This document shows, one piece after another, positions 51,595-59,999 of a DNA stretch of 64,000 bases. The position numbers were made by a program, and so were the translations under genes. Where the stretch lies: the NCBI GenBank assembly GCA_963792385.1, contig CAWBVZ010000007.1, positions 806,001-870,000 of the forward strand, read 5' to 3'. The DNA comes from DASSUW01 sp963792385. GTDB lineage: Bacteria; Actinomycetota; Thermoleophilia; Solirubrobacterales; Solirubrobacteraceae. The first letter of the stretch is position 1. Each line of letters starts with the position of its first letter. The notes beneath the pieces were generated by a model. The model saw only the letters and a program-made list of their open reading frames with translations. It was not told the DNA's origin and ran no database searches.

Positions 51595-54500
51595 TCAGCG
51601 CGCAGCTGCCACCGGATGCGTGAGGCTAGCTGGAGCGCTGCGCTCGAGTCGTTCGAGTGCTGCGCCGAGCTGGTGCGCGATCATGCGGGCGCAGCGGATC
51701 TCCAGGCGGCTCCAGGGGCGCTCGGTCGCCCGGTAGGCCTCGAGCATCCCCACGACGGTGCCCTGGCAGGTGACCGGAAGTCGTAGCTGCGAGAGCTGTT
51801 CCGCAGCGGCGAGCCGCTCGAGGTCGTCGGGACATGCGGTCTGGTCGCCGGCGAGCACCTGGACGACCTCCTGCGCCGAGAGCCGCGCGAGCGCGCGATT
51901 GCCGGGCGGGATCTCCTTCGCGGGCGCGGGAGTGAGTTGGGTCAGCGTGCCGGTGATGGGGTCCAGCCGATGGATCAGCACCCGATCCGCGCGGAGTTCA
52001 CGGCTGATCGGCGCTGCCGCGGCGATCAGGTCGTTTCCGTCCCGGGCGCCCGCGAGGAGCGCGACGACCTGCTCGAGATCCTCTGTAGCGGCGCTGCTCT
52101 GTCGCGGCACGGCCAGGGCGGCGGTGAACGAGACCATGCAGGCGTCCGCGGCGACGCGCGCCGCGACCGGCCACTGCGTGTCGGGGCGGGCGATCACGTA
52201 GCCCTGGCCGAAGGTGACATCGAGGTCGGCCAGCCTCACCAGGTCGCCGAGTGTCTCGATCCCCTCTGCGCACACAGCGGCGTCACTCTCGCGCCCGTAG
52301 CGCACGAACGAGGCGATCAGCGACGCGCGGCCGTCGTCGTGCTCGACACCCGTGACGAGGGACCGGTCCAACTTGATCAGGTCAGGGCCGAGCCGCATGA
52401 CGTGCTTCAGACCAGCGTAACCAGCGCCGGCGTCGTCGATCGCGACGCGGCCGCCGCGGCGCCGCACGTCCGCCAGAGCTGCCTCGAGGCCGGGCGCGTC
52501 CGTCGCCAGCTCGTTCTCGGTCAGCTCGATCACAACACCCTCGAGTGAGGCCGGCAGCACGGCCTGGACCGGCGTCGCCGTCAGGGCGGACGGGCTGAGA
52601 TTGACCGTGAGATAGGTGCCGGCCGGCCGGCCCGGAGTCGCCAGCGCGACCGCCACCGCCCGCGCCTCGAGCTCGTAGCCGAGGCCACAGCGGTGAGCCT
52701 GCGCGAACCAGGCGTTGGGCGGCCGGCTCTCGGGGCCCACGAACCGCGCGAGCGCCTCGTAGCCGGCGACGAGGCCGGTGCGCAGGTCGAGAATGGGCTG
52801 GAAAGCCATGCCGATGGCATCGTCGCGACGCAACAGGCCGACGATCTCCTCGCGCTGCTCTGCTCCGCGCTGGAACCACGTCGCGCGCTCGGGCTCCTCG
52901 GCGTCACTCGTCACCGTGAGCCGCTCAAGCTCGCGGTCGTAGAGGTCCCATCGATGCTTTCCATCTCGCTTGGCCGCGTACATCGCGAGGTCCGCCTTGC
53001 GCAGTATCTCGTCGACACTGCGGTCGCCGTTACCGGAAAGCGCCATGCCGATGCTGACCCGCACCGCAAGGGCCTCACCGTGGACGATGAACGGCTCATC
53101 GAAGCCGGCGAGGATCCGCTCCGCCGCCTGGACGACCTCATTGGATCCGGCAACATGCTCGAGCAGGACGCCGAATTCGTCGCCGCCGAGGCGCGCGGCC
53201 GTGTCGGCCGAACGCAGACAGCCGCGCAGGCGTCCCGCGACGCCGACCAGGATCTCGTCCCCCACCGCGTGGCCCATCCCGTCGTTGACCACCTTGAAGT
53301 CGTCGAGGTCCACGAACAGCACCGCGACGTGCTGCTCGTCGCGCGCGTCACGCGTGAGCGCGTGTTCGATCCGGTCGTAGAACAGCGCGCGGTTGGCCAG
53401 CTGTGTGAGCGGGTCATGGAAGGCGCGGTGCCGGAGCTGCTCTTCAAACGCCCGACGCTCGTCCACGTCGCGCGCGGTCAGCACGATGCCCATCACGCGC
53501 TCGTCATCGAGGAGGTTGACGGCGACGGTTTCCACGTAGCCGTAGCTACCGTCCGTGCGGCGGATCCGCCACTCGTTCTCGTGCGAGGAAAGGTGCTCGG
53601 CGGCGGCCACGCGCGCGAGCAGCGCACTCAGCAGGGGAGCATCCTCGGCATGCGCCCATTCCTGCAGCTGCCGCCCCACGGCCGCCTGGCGCGCGGCGCC
53701 GAACACCGTCTCAGTGGCCCCAGTCAGGGTGCGGATCACGCCGTTGGGCTCCACGACGGTGATCAGATCGCTCGAGTTCTGCACGATGGACTGCAGGCGA
53801 GCCTCGCTCTCCTTGGCCATGCGGTGGAGCTCGCGCGCATTCTCGATCCGCCCATGGCGCTCGCGCGCGAAGACCGCAAGCAGCAGGGCCAGGGGGAGCA
53901 CCGCGACGACAGCCCACGCGCCATGACGGCTCGCCACGGCCGCGAGCAGGCCGATCGGAGTGAGCAGTACGTCGACAAGATAGACCCACGCGAAGCCCGC
54001 GAACTGGTCGCGCATGGTCATCCCGAGACCGATCCGCAGCCGCACGGTGGCCGCGGCAAAGTCGAGGCCGATCTGCGCGGCGAGCGCCAAAACCAGTACG
54101 GCGGCGGCGGCCCAGACATTGTCGGGTAAGCCGAACACCGACACCACGAGCGCCGGTCCCACGGTGAACCAGGCGTCCGCGACCGTGGAAGGAAGCCGTG
54201 CAAACGGTTGACGCGCGATCGCTGACGCCGGTAGGCGCGCCAGCACGTGCGCGGCCGCCACCAGAGCGGGCACGAGCTCAGGTGGCAGGAGAATCAGCAT
54301 CGGGACCAGCGCAAGCTGCACCGGGCGCGTGCGTCCCTCTCCGACCTCGAACTCGATCTGCAACAGCACCAAGCAGACGCCGACCAGCCATGCCGCGGCT
54401 GGGACGGAAAGCGGCTCGTGCGGGAGCACCAGCGCCATTACGGCGGCGCATAGGACGAACGCGCCGCCGACCAGGCCCTCCGTGCGACGCTCGCGCTTGT

Positions 54501-54645
54501 TGGCGCCGACCTCCTCGCGTACGCGAGCGAGCTCCATCTGATCGAGGACGGCAGGCGTCAATTCGCCAGGCAGAGCAGCCTCCGATCTGCGCTGGGTCTG
54601 CGCTAACGCCATATACCCCAAATGGTCGGCATCCGGTGGGGTCAC
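51595..54645 (-). CDS. Membrane PAS-GGDEF-EAL-GAF cyclic di-GMP turnover protein
   Basis: 1016 residues from GTG (an ATG at 54612 behind GGGG is equally possible). Several helices occupy about 58-270, a PAS domain about 290-400, GGDEF about 410-575 with LGGDEFGVLL intact near 485, EAL about 605-840 with GYEALARF near 630 and IDDAGAGYAG, and a GAF-like domain about 860-1000 (LIAAAAPISRELRADRVLIH). Both active-site motifs are kept, so it could make and break c-di-GMP. It is divergent from a gene with a c-di-GMP riboswitch. Confidence 0.93.
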   Translation of the reverse strand: MTPPDADHLGYMALAQTQRRSEAALPGELTPAVLDQMELARVREEVGANKRERRTEGLVGGAFVLCAAVMALVLPHEPLSVPAAAWLVGVCLVLLQIEFEVGEGRTRPVQLALVPMLILLPPELVPALVAAAHVLARLPASAIARQPFARLPSTVADAWFTVGPALVVSVFGLPDNVWAAAAVLVLALAAQIGLDFAAATVRLRIGLGMTMRDQFAGFAWVYLVDVLLTPIGLLAAVASRHGAWAVVAVLPLALLLAVFARERHGRIENARELHRMAKESEARLQSIVQNSSDLITVVEPNGVIRTLTGATETVFGAARQAAVGRQLQEWAHAEDAPLLSALLARVAAAEHLSSHENEWRIRRTDGSYGYVETVAVNLLDDERVMGIVLTARDVDERRAFEEQLRHRAFHDPLTQLANRALFYDRIEHALTRDARDEQHVAVLFVDLDDFKVVNDGMGHAVGDEILVGVAGRLRGCLRSADTAARLGGDEFGVLLEHVAGSNEVVQAAERILAGFDEPFIVHGEALAVRVSIGMALSGNGDRSVDEILRKADLAMYAAKRDGKHRWDLYDRELERLTVTSDAEEPERATWFQRGAEQREEIVGLLRRDDAIGMAFQPILDLRTGLVAGYEALARFVGPESRPPNAWFAQAHRCGLGYELEARAVAVALATPGRPAGTYLTVNLSPSALTATPVQAVLPASLEGVVIELTENELATDAPGLEAALADVRRRGGRVAIDDAGAGYAGLKHVMRLGPDLIKLDRSLVTGVEHDDGRASLIASFVRYGRESDAAVCAEGIETLGDLVRLADLDVTFGQGYVIARPDTQWPVAARVAADACMVSFTAALAVPRQSSAATEDLEQVVALLAGARDGNDLIAAAAPISRELRADRVLIHRLDPITGTLTQLTPAPAKEIPPGNRALARLSAQEVVQVLAGDQTACPDDLERLAAAEQLSQLRLPVTCQGTVVGMLEAYRATERPWSRLEIRCARMIAHQLGAALERLERSAPASLTHPVAAAR

Positions 54646-54704
54646 TTGAGCGGTGGACGTTTGTCCAATGAGCCGTGTGGCGCAGATGCCGATGTTGGGA
54701 GGGA

Positions 54705-54786
54705 CAAGAAAACGCTCAGGGCAAACCCGTCGTGAGGCGGGGACGCAAAGCTAGGGATCTCGCTGCGGCGAGACAGCCCGGCTGCC
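54705..54786 (+). ncRNA. Cyclic di-GMP-I (GEMM) riboswitch
   Basis: Hallmarks in order: ACGCTCAGGGCAAACC, a stem capped by a GTGA (GNRA) loop, GGGGACGCAAAGC, then a GCGAGACAGCCCGGCTGCC closing segment standing for the receptor side of the second helix. This is the GEMM-I consensus. It lies in the leader of the secreted-protein gene at 54848, with about 60 bases to the start codon. Confidence 0.85.
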
Positions 54787-54796
54787 TTTGGCTTTA

Positions 54797-54817
54797 GACG
54801 CGCACGGTTGCGCCGTC
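54797..54817 (+). promoter_or_regulatory. Hairpin in the riboswitch leader, candidate expression platform
   Basis: GACGCGCA pairs with TGCG and CGTC (one bulged C) around CGGT, followed by GTTTGC. It could act as terminator or mask nothing at all; the AAGGAAGG ribosome site (54830-54837) is downstream of it. Confidence 0.4.
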
Positions 54818-54847
54818 GTTTGCAAATCCAAGGAAGGTTTCTCTGTT

Positions 54848-55477
54848 ATGCCCTACATCGTTCGTCCGCCGCGCATCAGCCGGGTGGTCTCTGCATTTGC
54901 GGCTGTTGTCGTGACCGGTCTGGCGACGTCCGGCGCTGCTGCCGCCGCCACCCCGGCGTCCACGGCCTGCGTTACCCCGTCGTTCAGCCAGATCTTCCTT
55001 CCATGGAGGGATACCGCCCTGTACACCAAGTCGCCCGGGGGTGACTTCGAGGGCGCCCTTGCCGGCTGGTCGTTGAACGCCGGTGCGCGCGTCGCTGCCG
55101 GCAACGAGTCGTTCTACGTCGGCAACCGCAGCGATGACTCCTCACTGCTGCTGGCCGCCGGGACGAGCGCCGTCAGCGCGCCGATGTGCATCGACCGCAC
55201 CTATCCGTCGTTCCGCTTCTTCGCCCGCAACCTCACGGGCGGCAAGGGCGACCTCCAGGTCGAGGTCCTCTGGCAGGAGTCGGGAACGCGCAAGAGCATG
55301 AAAGCCACGCTCGACAAGAAGCCCGGGACCGCTTGGACGCCCGTGCACTCCCTGAAGCTTCCGTCGGGGGCGCTCAGCACGGGCCGCCTGGAGCCGGTCA
55401 CCTTCCGCTTCACCGCGACGACTGCCGGCAGCTGGCAGGTCGACGACATCTACGTTGACCCGTACATGCGCCGGTAG
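54848..55477 (+). CDS. Secreted jelly-roll/CBM-like protein under c-di-GMP riboswitch control
   Basis: 209 residues from the ATG at 54848 behind AAGGAAGG. Signal peptide VVSAFAAVVVTGLATSGAAA; mature part starts CVTPSFSQIFLPWRDTALYT and has the pattern GGDFEGALAGWSL, FFARNLTGGKGDLQVEVLW and GSWQVDDIYVDPY of carbohydrate-binding-like beta sandwiches. Probably a surface or matrix protein switched by c-di-GMP; role inferred from the riboswitch. Confidence 0.82.
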   Translation: MPYIVRPPRISRVVSAFAAVVVTGLATSGAAAAATPASTACVTPSFSQIFLPWRDTALYTKSPGGDFEGALAGWSLNAGARVAAGNESFYVGNRSDDSSLLLAAGTSAVSAPMCIDRTYPSFRFFARNLTGGKGDLQVEVLWQESGTRKSMKATLDKKPGTAWTPVHSLKLPSGALSTGRLEPVTFRFTATTAGSWQVDDIYVDPYMRR

Positions 55478-55634
55478 GGACACCATGTCGCGGTCGCCGA
55501 CGTGGTTCGGCGACCGCGACCTGCGGGTCGGCTGGCATCGCCGCCGCTCCGCGCGCCTCCCGGCCGTGAGCTGAGTCCGCGCCATGCACTGATTGGTCAG
55601 CCATACGTTGTGGAGTTCGTCAGGATTGTCGGCG

Positions 55635-56075
55635 ATGAGTTGGTGGAACTGGCTTCTTCTCAGCGCTGCGATCGTTGTCGGCATCTACGCGGCATTCATC
55701 GGCGGCCTGGTCGTAGCCGGACGGCGGCACGACGCACGCGCGCTGGCCGGGTTCATCCCCGACTGCCTGATCCTCTTCCGCCGCTTACTGAGCGACGACG
55801 GCGTTCCGCGCCGACGCAAGATTCTGATCGCTGTGCTGATCGGCTACCTCGTCATGCCGTTTGACGTGGTGCCCGACTTCATCCCGGTCGCCGGGCTACT
55901 CGACGATGCGATCATCGTTGCGCTGGTGCTTCGAACCGTTCTGCGTTTCGGCGGTCCGGCTCTCCTGCGCGAGCATTGGCCCGGACCGCCCGCCTCGGTG
56001 ACTGCGCTGGTGCGTCTCGCGTACGGCCGATCCGACCCGGCGGCCGATCCAGCGGGTGCGATGCCCTCGCGCTAG
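55635..56075 (+). CDS. DUF1232 (YkvA-like) membrane protein
   Basis: 146 residues from the ATG at 55635. One N-terminal helix (NWLLLSAAIVVGIYAAFIGG), then the DUF1232 core YLVMPFDVVPDFIPVAGLLD followed by DAIIVALVLRTVLRF. Function of the family is unknown. It lies between the riboswitch gene and the chemoreceptor. Confidence 0.87.
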   Translation: MSWWNWLLLSAAIVVGIYAAFIGGLVVAGRRHDARALAGFIPDCLILFRRLLSDDGVPRRRKILIAVLIGYLVMPFDVVPDFIPVAGLLDDAIIVALVLRTVLRFGGPALLREHWPGPPASVTALVRLAYGRSDPAADPAGAMPSR

Positions 56076-56143
56076 TGGGCGAGTGGTCGTGCGCGAGCTC
56101 AAGGTCCCTGGACCGTCGCCGATCCCCAGGGTTGGACTCTTCG

Positions 56144-57991
56144 ATGTCAAGGACGCGTGCAGTTGTGCAATCCCTCAGGAATCTTCCGATCGCGCTCAAG
56201 GTTGGCGGCGGCTTCGGGCTCGTCGTCGCGCTGTTGATCGCGGTCGGCCTGATCGGCGTGGCCGGCGTCGGCAAGGTCGGCGATCGCGCTGACACGATCG
56301 CCACCGACAGCCTGCCGAGCGTCAAGAACGTGCTGCGCTTGAACGTCATCGCGGCTGAGTACCGCGCACAGCAGTACCAGTACCTCGTCGATGACGAGTC
56401 CGTGGCGGAGCGCGCGGAGTTCTCGGAGCGTCTGGACAAGCTGCGCACGGAGGCCTCTGCCGGCTTGCACAACTACGGGCGGCTGGTGTCCAACGCCGAG
56501 GATCGCGCCCTGCTCGCGCAGGTGACGCATCGCTGGAACGGATACCTCAGGGACACCGAGAAGCTGACGACGTTCGCCGACGCCGGCGATGCCGAAGAAG
56601 CCGGCGAACTGTTGGAGGGCACCGAGGAATCGTTCGGTGAGCTGGAGTCGGTGAACGATCGATGGGCCGAGCTCAACGACAGCCTCGCCGCCGCGGCGCT
56701 CCGCGACGTGCGCGCCACCAAGGCTTCGAGCGACCGCAGCATCGTGGTGCTGTTGATCGTCGCCGTGCTGATCGCCGCCGTGATAGCGCTCGTACTGGCG
56801 CGACAGATCAAGCGGGCCGTCGGCGTGATCTTGGGGCGCCTCGCGCTGCTGGGCGATCACGACACGAAGGACCTGCGGGACGCGCTCGAGGCGCTTGGCG
56901 GAGGCGACTTGACGGTGCAGGTGACGCCGGTCACCACACCGATCCCCAACCCTGGCCGTGACGAGCTCGGACAGGTTGCGGCCGCGGTCAACGTGATCCG
57001 CGACAGCACAATCGCCTCAGTCGAGGCCTACAACACGACGCGCACCCAGCTGGCCTCGCTCATTGGCGAGCTCTCCCACGGCGCCGGGACCGTCTCATCG
57101 GCGTCCCAGCAGATCGCAACCACCTCCGAGGAGGCGGGTCGCGCGATCAACGACATCGCCTCGGCGGTATCGGGCGTCGCACAGGGCGCCGAGCGCCAGG
57201 TCCAAATCGTCGAGTCCACGCGTCTCGCCGTGCAGGGGGCAGCCCGAGCAGCGACCACGGGCGCCGAGTCGGCGTCGGCGACGACCGACGCGGCCGACGA
57301 TGCGCAGCGCGTCGCCCGCGATGGCGTCGAGGCTGCCGAGCACGCTTCGGAAGCGATTCGCGAGATCGCAGCGTCGTCGGCGCAGGTCGGTGCGGCGATC
57401 GAGGAGCTCTCGACGCGCTCCGAGCGGATCGGCGGGATCGTGGACACGATCACCGGGATCGCCGAGCAGACGAACCTCCTGGCGCTCAACGCGGCGATCG
57501 AGGCTGCGCGCGCCGGCGAGCAAGGCCGCGGGTTCGCCGTCGTCGCCGAGGAGGTCCGCAAGCTGGCCGAGGAGTCGCAAGGCGCCGCCGGGCAGATCTC
57601 GGGCCTGATCGGCGAGATCCAGGCCGAGACGCAGAAGGTCGTCGGCGTCGTCGCCGACGGCGCCGAGCGCACACAGGAAGGCGTTGTGACCGTGCGGCGA
57701 GCGCGCGATGCGTTCGAGGCGATCGGCACCGCGGTGCAGGACATGAGCGACCGCGTAGCGCAGATCGCCACCGCCGTCGCGCAGATCACCAGCGAGGCCG
57801 ACAAGGCCGGGAGCCACATCTCCGAGGTCGCCTCGGTGGCCGAGGAGTCCTGCGCGTCTGCCGAGCAGGTGTCAGCGTCGACCGAGCAGACATCGGCATC
57901 TACCCAGGAGATCGCCGCCTCCGCCCAGGCGCTCGCCAACACCGCCGAGCAGCTCAACGAACTCGTACGCCGCTTCACGCTAGCCGCGTGA
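56144..57991 (+). CDS. Methyl-accepting chemotaxis protein
   Basis: 615 residues from the ATG at 56144. First helix ALKVGGGFGLVVALLIAVGL, a four-helix-bundle sensor (about 45-195), second helix VVLLIVAVLIAAVIALVLAR, a divergent HAMP, and a long signalling coiled coil whose tip is EEVRKLAEESQGAAGQI, preceded by IAEQTNLLALNAAIEAARAG. The tip motif contacts CheA/CheW, none of which is in the window. May act on pili or other outputs rather than flagella. Confidence 0.94.
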   Translation: MSRTRAVVQSLRNLPIALKVGGGFGLVVALLIAVGLIGVAGVGKVGDRADTIATDSLPSVKNVLRLNVIAAEYRAQQYQYLVDDESVAERAEFSERLDKLRTEASAGLHNYGRLVSNAEDRALLAQVTHRWNGYLRDTEKLTTFADAGDAEEAGELLEGTEESFGELESVNDRWAELNDSLAAAALRDVRATKASSDRSIVVLLIVAVLIAAVIALVLARQIKRAVGVILGRLALLGDHDTKDLRDALEALGGGDLTVQVTPVTTPIPNPGRDELGQVAAAVNVIRDSTIASVEAYNTTRTQLASLIGELSHGAGTVSSASQQIATTSEEAGRAINDIASAVSGVAQGAERQVQIVESTRLAVQGAARAATTGAESASATTDAADDAQRVARDGVEAAEHASEAIREIAASSAQVGAAIEELSTRSERIGGIVDTITGIAEQTNLLALNAAIEAARAGEQGRGFAVVAEEVRKLAEESQGAAGQISGLIGEIQAETQKVVGVVADGAERTQEGVVTVRRARDAFEAIGTAVQDMSDRVAQIATAVAQITSEADKAGSHISEVASVAEESCASAEQVSASTEQTSASTQEIAASAQALANTAEQLNELVRRFTLAA

Positions 57992-58092
57992 GCGGCGCCT
58001 GCGATAGCGCGAACAGGACCGCATTCGGGGGCGCAGCAGGTTGGCGCCATCCGCCGCGCGCCGATCAAGGACGAGTGCGGCGGCGCGGTTGT

Positions 58093-58141
58093 GTCCCCTT
58101 TTCTGTCCCCCAGCCCCCGCAAACGGCGCTGTAGAGCCAAG
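58093..58141 (+). repeat. Right-arm repeat, copy R2
   Basis: Differs from R1 (49299) at only a few positions and again abuts a tRNA 3' copy. Marks the right end of the second segment. Confidence 0.8.
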
Positions 58142-58195
58142 GAGCAGCGGAATCATGATCCGCGTGTCGGGGGTTCGAGTCCCTCCTCCGGCATG
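58142..58195 (+). repeat. Third copy of the tRNA 3' part
   Basis: One mismatch to the tRNA copy (G at 58157). No acceptor or D arm upstream, so not a tRNA gene. Right junction of the second segment and left start of the short fic segment. Confidence 0.85.
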
Positions 58196-58620
58196 CGAAG
58201 CGTCTGCACTTCGGCACTGTCCTCGCCCGACAGACACGCGGAATGCATTCCGCGTCCCCCGCTCCGGATCCGGAATCTCGCGGCCCTGCGCGGTGCAGGG
58301 CGTGGCGCGCTGACAGTTATGTCCCCCGGCCTGTCCCCCCGACAGCACGCTCGTGAACCGTCAGCATGGAATTGTCCGGGGCTCGGGAATCACGAGGATG
58401 AGGGCGACCCAGGCGAGGTCCCGCGCAACCGTCACGGCTATGGCCACGGCTGCCGACACGAGTGGCCGCCGCTGCAACGATCGCCGCACCACGCGCCGTG
58501 GCGCGTAGCGAATGCTGCGACAAGTGACCCTCGTGGGGTACTGCAAGCGTGCGCGACAACGCTCTCACCACTCGGGCCATCGCGTGCCTCCGCAGGCGGT
58601 CCGACGCCCGCGGCGCGGTC
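58196..58620. other. Left end of the fic segment, no confident gene
   Basis: Matches the left end at 40466: after the tRNA repeat the same spacing leads to a perfect 18-bp palindrome CGCGGAATGCATTCCGCG (58237-58254), with GTCCCC boxes at 58254-58260, 58321-58327 and 58332-58339. A minus-strand stretch with one hydrophobic run (VSAAVAIAVTVARDLAWVAL, 58361-58546) may be a gene remnant but cannot be supported. Confidence 0.55.
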
Positions 58621-58625
58621 GAAGC

Positions 58626-58683
58626 GTTCGGTACAGATCGTTCGGGGTCAGCCGAACACTTTCAGCAAAGTGTTCGGTACAAT
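58626..58683 (+). promoter_or_regulatory. Promoter/operator region of the fic gene
   Basis: GTTCGGTACA occurs twice (58626-58635, 58672-58681). CCGAACACTTT (58652-58662) forms a perfect inverted repeat with AAAGTGTTCGG (58667-58677). TACAAT at 58678-58683 is a good -10 and lies 7 bases before the GTG, implying a leaderless transcript. The repeats probably bind a regulator, perhaps acting on this promoter directly. Confidence 0.55.
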
Positions 58684-58689
58684 TGATCT

Positions 58690-59709
58690 GTGCGCCAACC
58701 GAACAAAATCGTCGCCCTTCGAGGTCGTCCGTCCCGAGCGGCGATCTACGACCGGCTTCGCGTGCAGATCGAGGAGCTACGCGAGCGCCTGGGTGGGCTT
58801 CCCTCCCCAATCGAGGCCGAGGGCATCTGGCGGGGCATCTGGCTCGAGGAAGCGCATCACTCAACCGCGATCGAGGGCAACACGCTGGTCCTCAAGCAGG
58901 TCGAGCTGCTCCTCGCCGAAGGCCGAGCGGTCGGCAACAAGGAGCTCAGCGAGTACCTCGAAGTCCGCGGCTACGCCACCGCCGCCGACTGGGTCTACGG
59001 GCACGCGATCCAACCAGGCGAATGGTCCGAAGGCGATCTCGTGTCGCTCGCCGAAGTGCGCCACATCCATACCCTGGCGATGACGCCGGTGTGGGACGTC
59101 GCGCCGCATCCACAGGCCACCGCCCGCGAGGGTCCGGGCTCGTTCCGCGAGCACGACATCGAACCGTTCCCCGCAGGTATGCAGCCGCCGCCCTGGACCG
59201 AGGTCCCAGCACTGATACGCGACTGGATCACCGACGCCCGAGCACTCCGCGACGCAGACGAGGCCACGATCGCCGAGTCGCTCGCAGGCCTGCACGCCCG
59301 CTTCGAGCAGATCCACCCCTTCCTTGACGGCAACGGCCGCGCCGGCAGGCTCATCCTCAACCTCCTGCTCGTCCGGCTCGGGATCCCCCCGGCGATCATC
59401 TACAAAGGCGACCGCTCGCGGTACCTCGCCGCCCTCCGCCGCGCCGACGGCGGCGACCACGGACCGCTCGGCGAATTCCTCGCACGCGCCGTGCTCGACA
59501 ACCTCTACAAGTTCGTCGTCCCGGCGGTCGCAGGCCCCGCACGACTCGTGCCGCTCCCGGCACTCGCGACCGAGCAGCTCTCGGCGAACGCGCTGCGCGT
59601 GGCGGCCATCCGCGGCCGCCTGAAGGCCGCCAAGGCCGCCGACGGCTCATGGCGAAGCTCAAAGGCCTGGGTCGACGAGTACCGCGCCACCCGCTACAAG
59701 CGCTCGTGA
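58690..59709 (+). CDS. Fic-domain protein, class II with N-terminal inhibitory motif
   Basis: 339 residues from a GTG that coincides with the likely transcript start. The Fic motif HPFLDGNGRAGR (residues 209-220) has all catalytic and phosphate-binding residues, so AMP transfer is expected. The self-inhibitory motif STAIEGN lies at residues 58-64 (S/T-x-x-x-E-G/N), placing it in class II. The C-terminus is an extra helical region that may be winged-helix-like (LATEQLSANALRVAAIRGRL). Target unknown. It is the only gene in the short segment bounded by the third tRNA copy and R3. Confidence 0.92.
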   Translation: MRQPNKIVALRGRPSRAAIYDRLRVQIEELRERLGGLPSPIEAEGIWRGIWLEEAHHSTAIEGNTLVLKQVELLLAEGRAVGNKELSEYLEVRGYATAADWVYGHAIQPGEWSEGDLVSLAEVRHIHTLAMTPVWDVAPHPQATAREGPGSFREHDIEPFPAGMQPPPWTEVPALIRDWITDARALRDADEATIAESLAGLHARFEQIHPFLDGNGRAGRLILNLLLVRLGIPPAIIYKGDRSRYLAALRRADGGDHGPLGEFLARAVLDNLYKFVVPAVAGPARLVPLPALATEQLSANALRVAAIRGRLKAAKAADGSWRSSKAWVDEYRATRYKRS

Positions 59710-59726
59710 CCGCACGACCCGGTTCC

Positions 59727-59775
59727 GTCCCCCTTTTATGTCCCCCGGCCCTCGCAAACGGCGCTGTAGAGCCAA
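59727..59775 (+). repeat. Right-arm repeat, copy R3, without a following tRNA part
   Basis: Same arm as R1 and R2, starting 18 bases after the fic stop. Similarity ends at GAGCCAA, exactly where the tRNA 3' part begins in the other two copies, so the junction lost its tRNA fragment or recombined differently here. Confidence 0.75.
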
Positions 59776-59999
59776 AAGCGCGCGGTTGTACTGCTCGGCG
59801 CCGGGCTGTTCTGGGATCTTCGTCAGAGCGTAACCACCTGGTTGACGAGCGACAGCGTTTTCAACAAGCCCTCTGCGACGGTGAGAGGCGACGGCTACAA
59901 CCGCCGAGACGGCAGCACCAGCGACCCCTGGAATGCTCGCGAGCCGAGCGCCGCCGACCGAGCACGCGGTGGTCGAGCCAGAAGTCCATCCTTGGCCGC

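Noticed and set aside
40466..58195. Prophage
   Set aside because: Apart from the junction repeats there is no capsid, tail, portal, terminase, lysis or integrase gene; it is better described as integrated islands.
58361..58546. Small minus-strand membrane protein
   Set aside because: One hydrophobic run but no ribosome site, family or coherent context; it lies in the element end, so I left it as an uncertain remnant.
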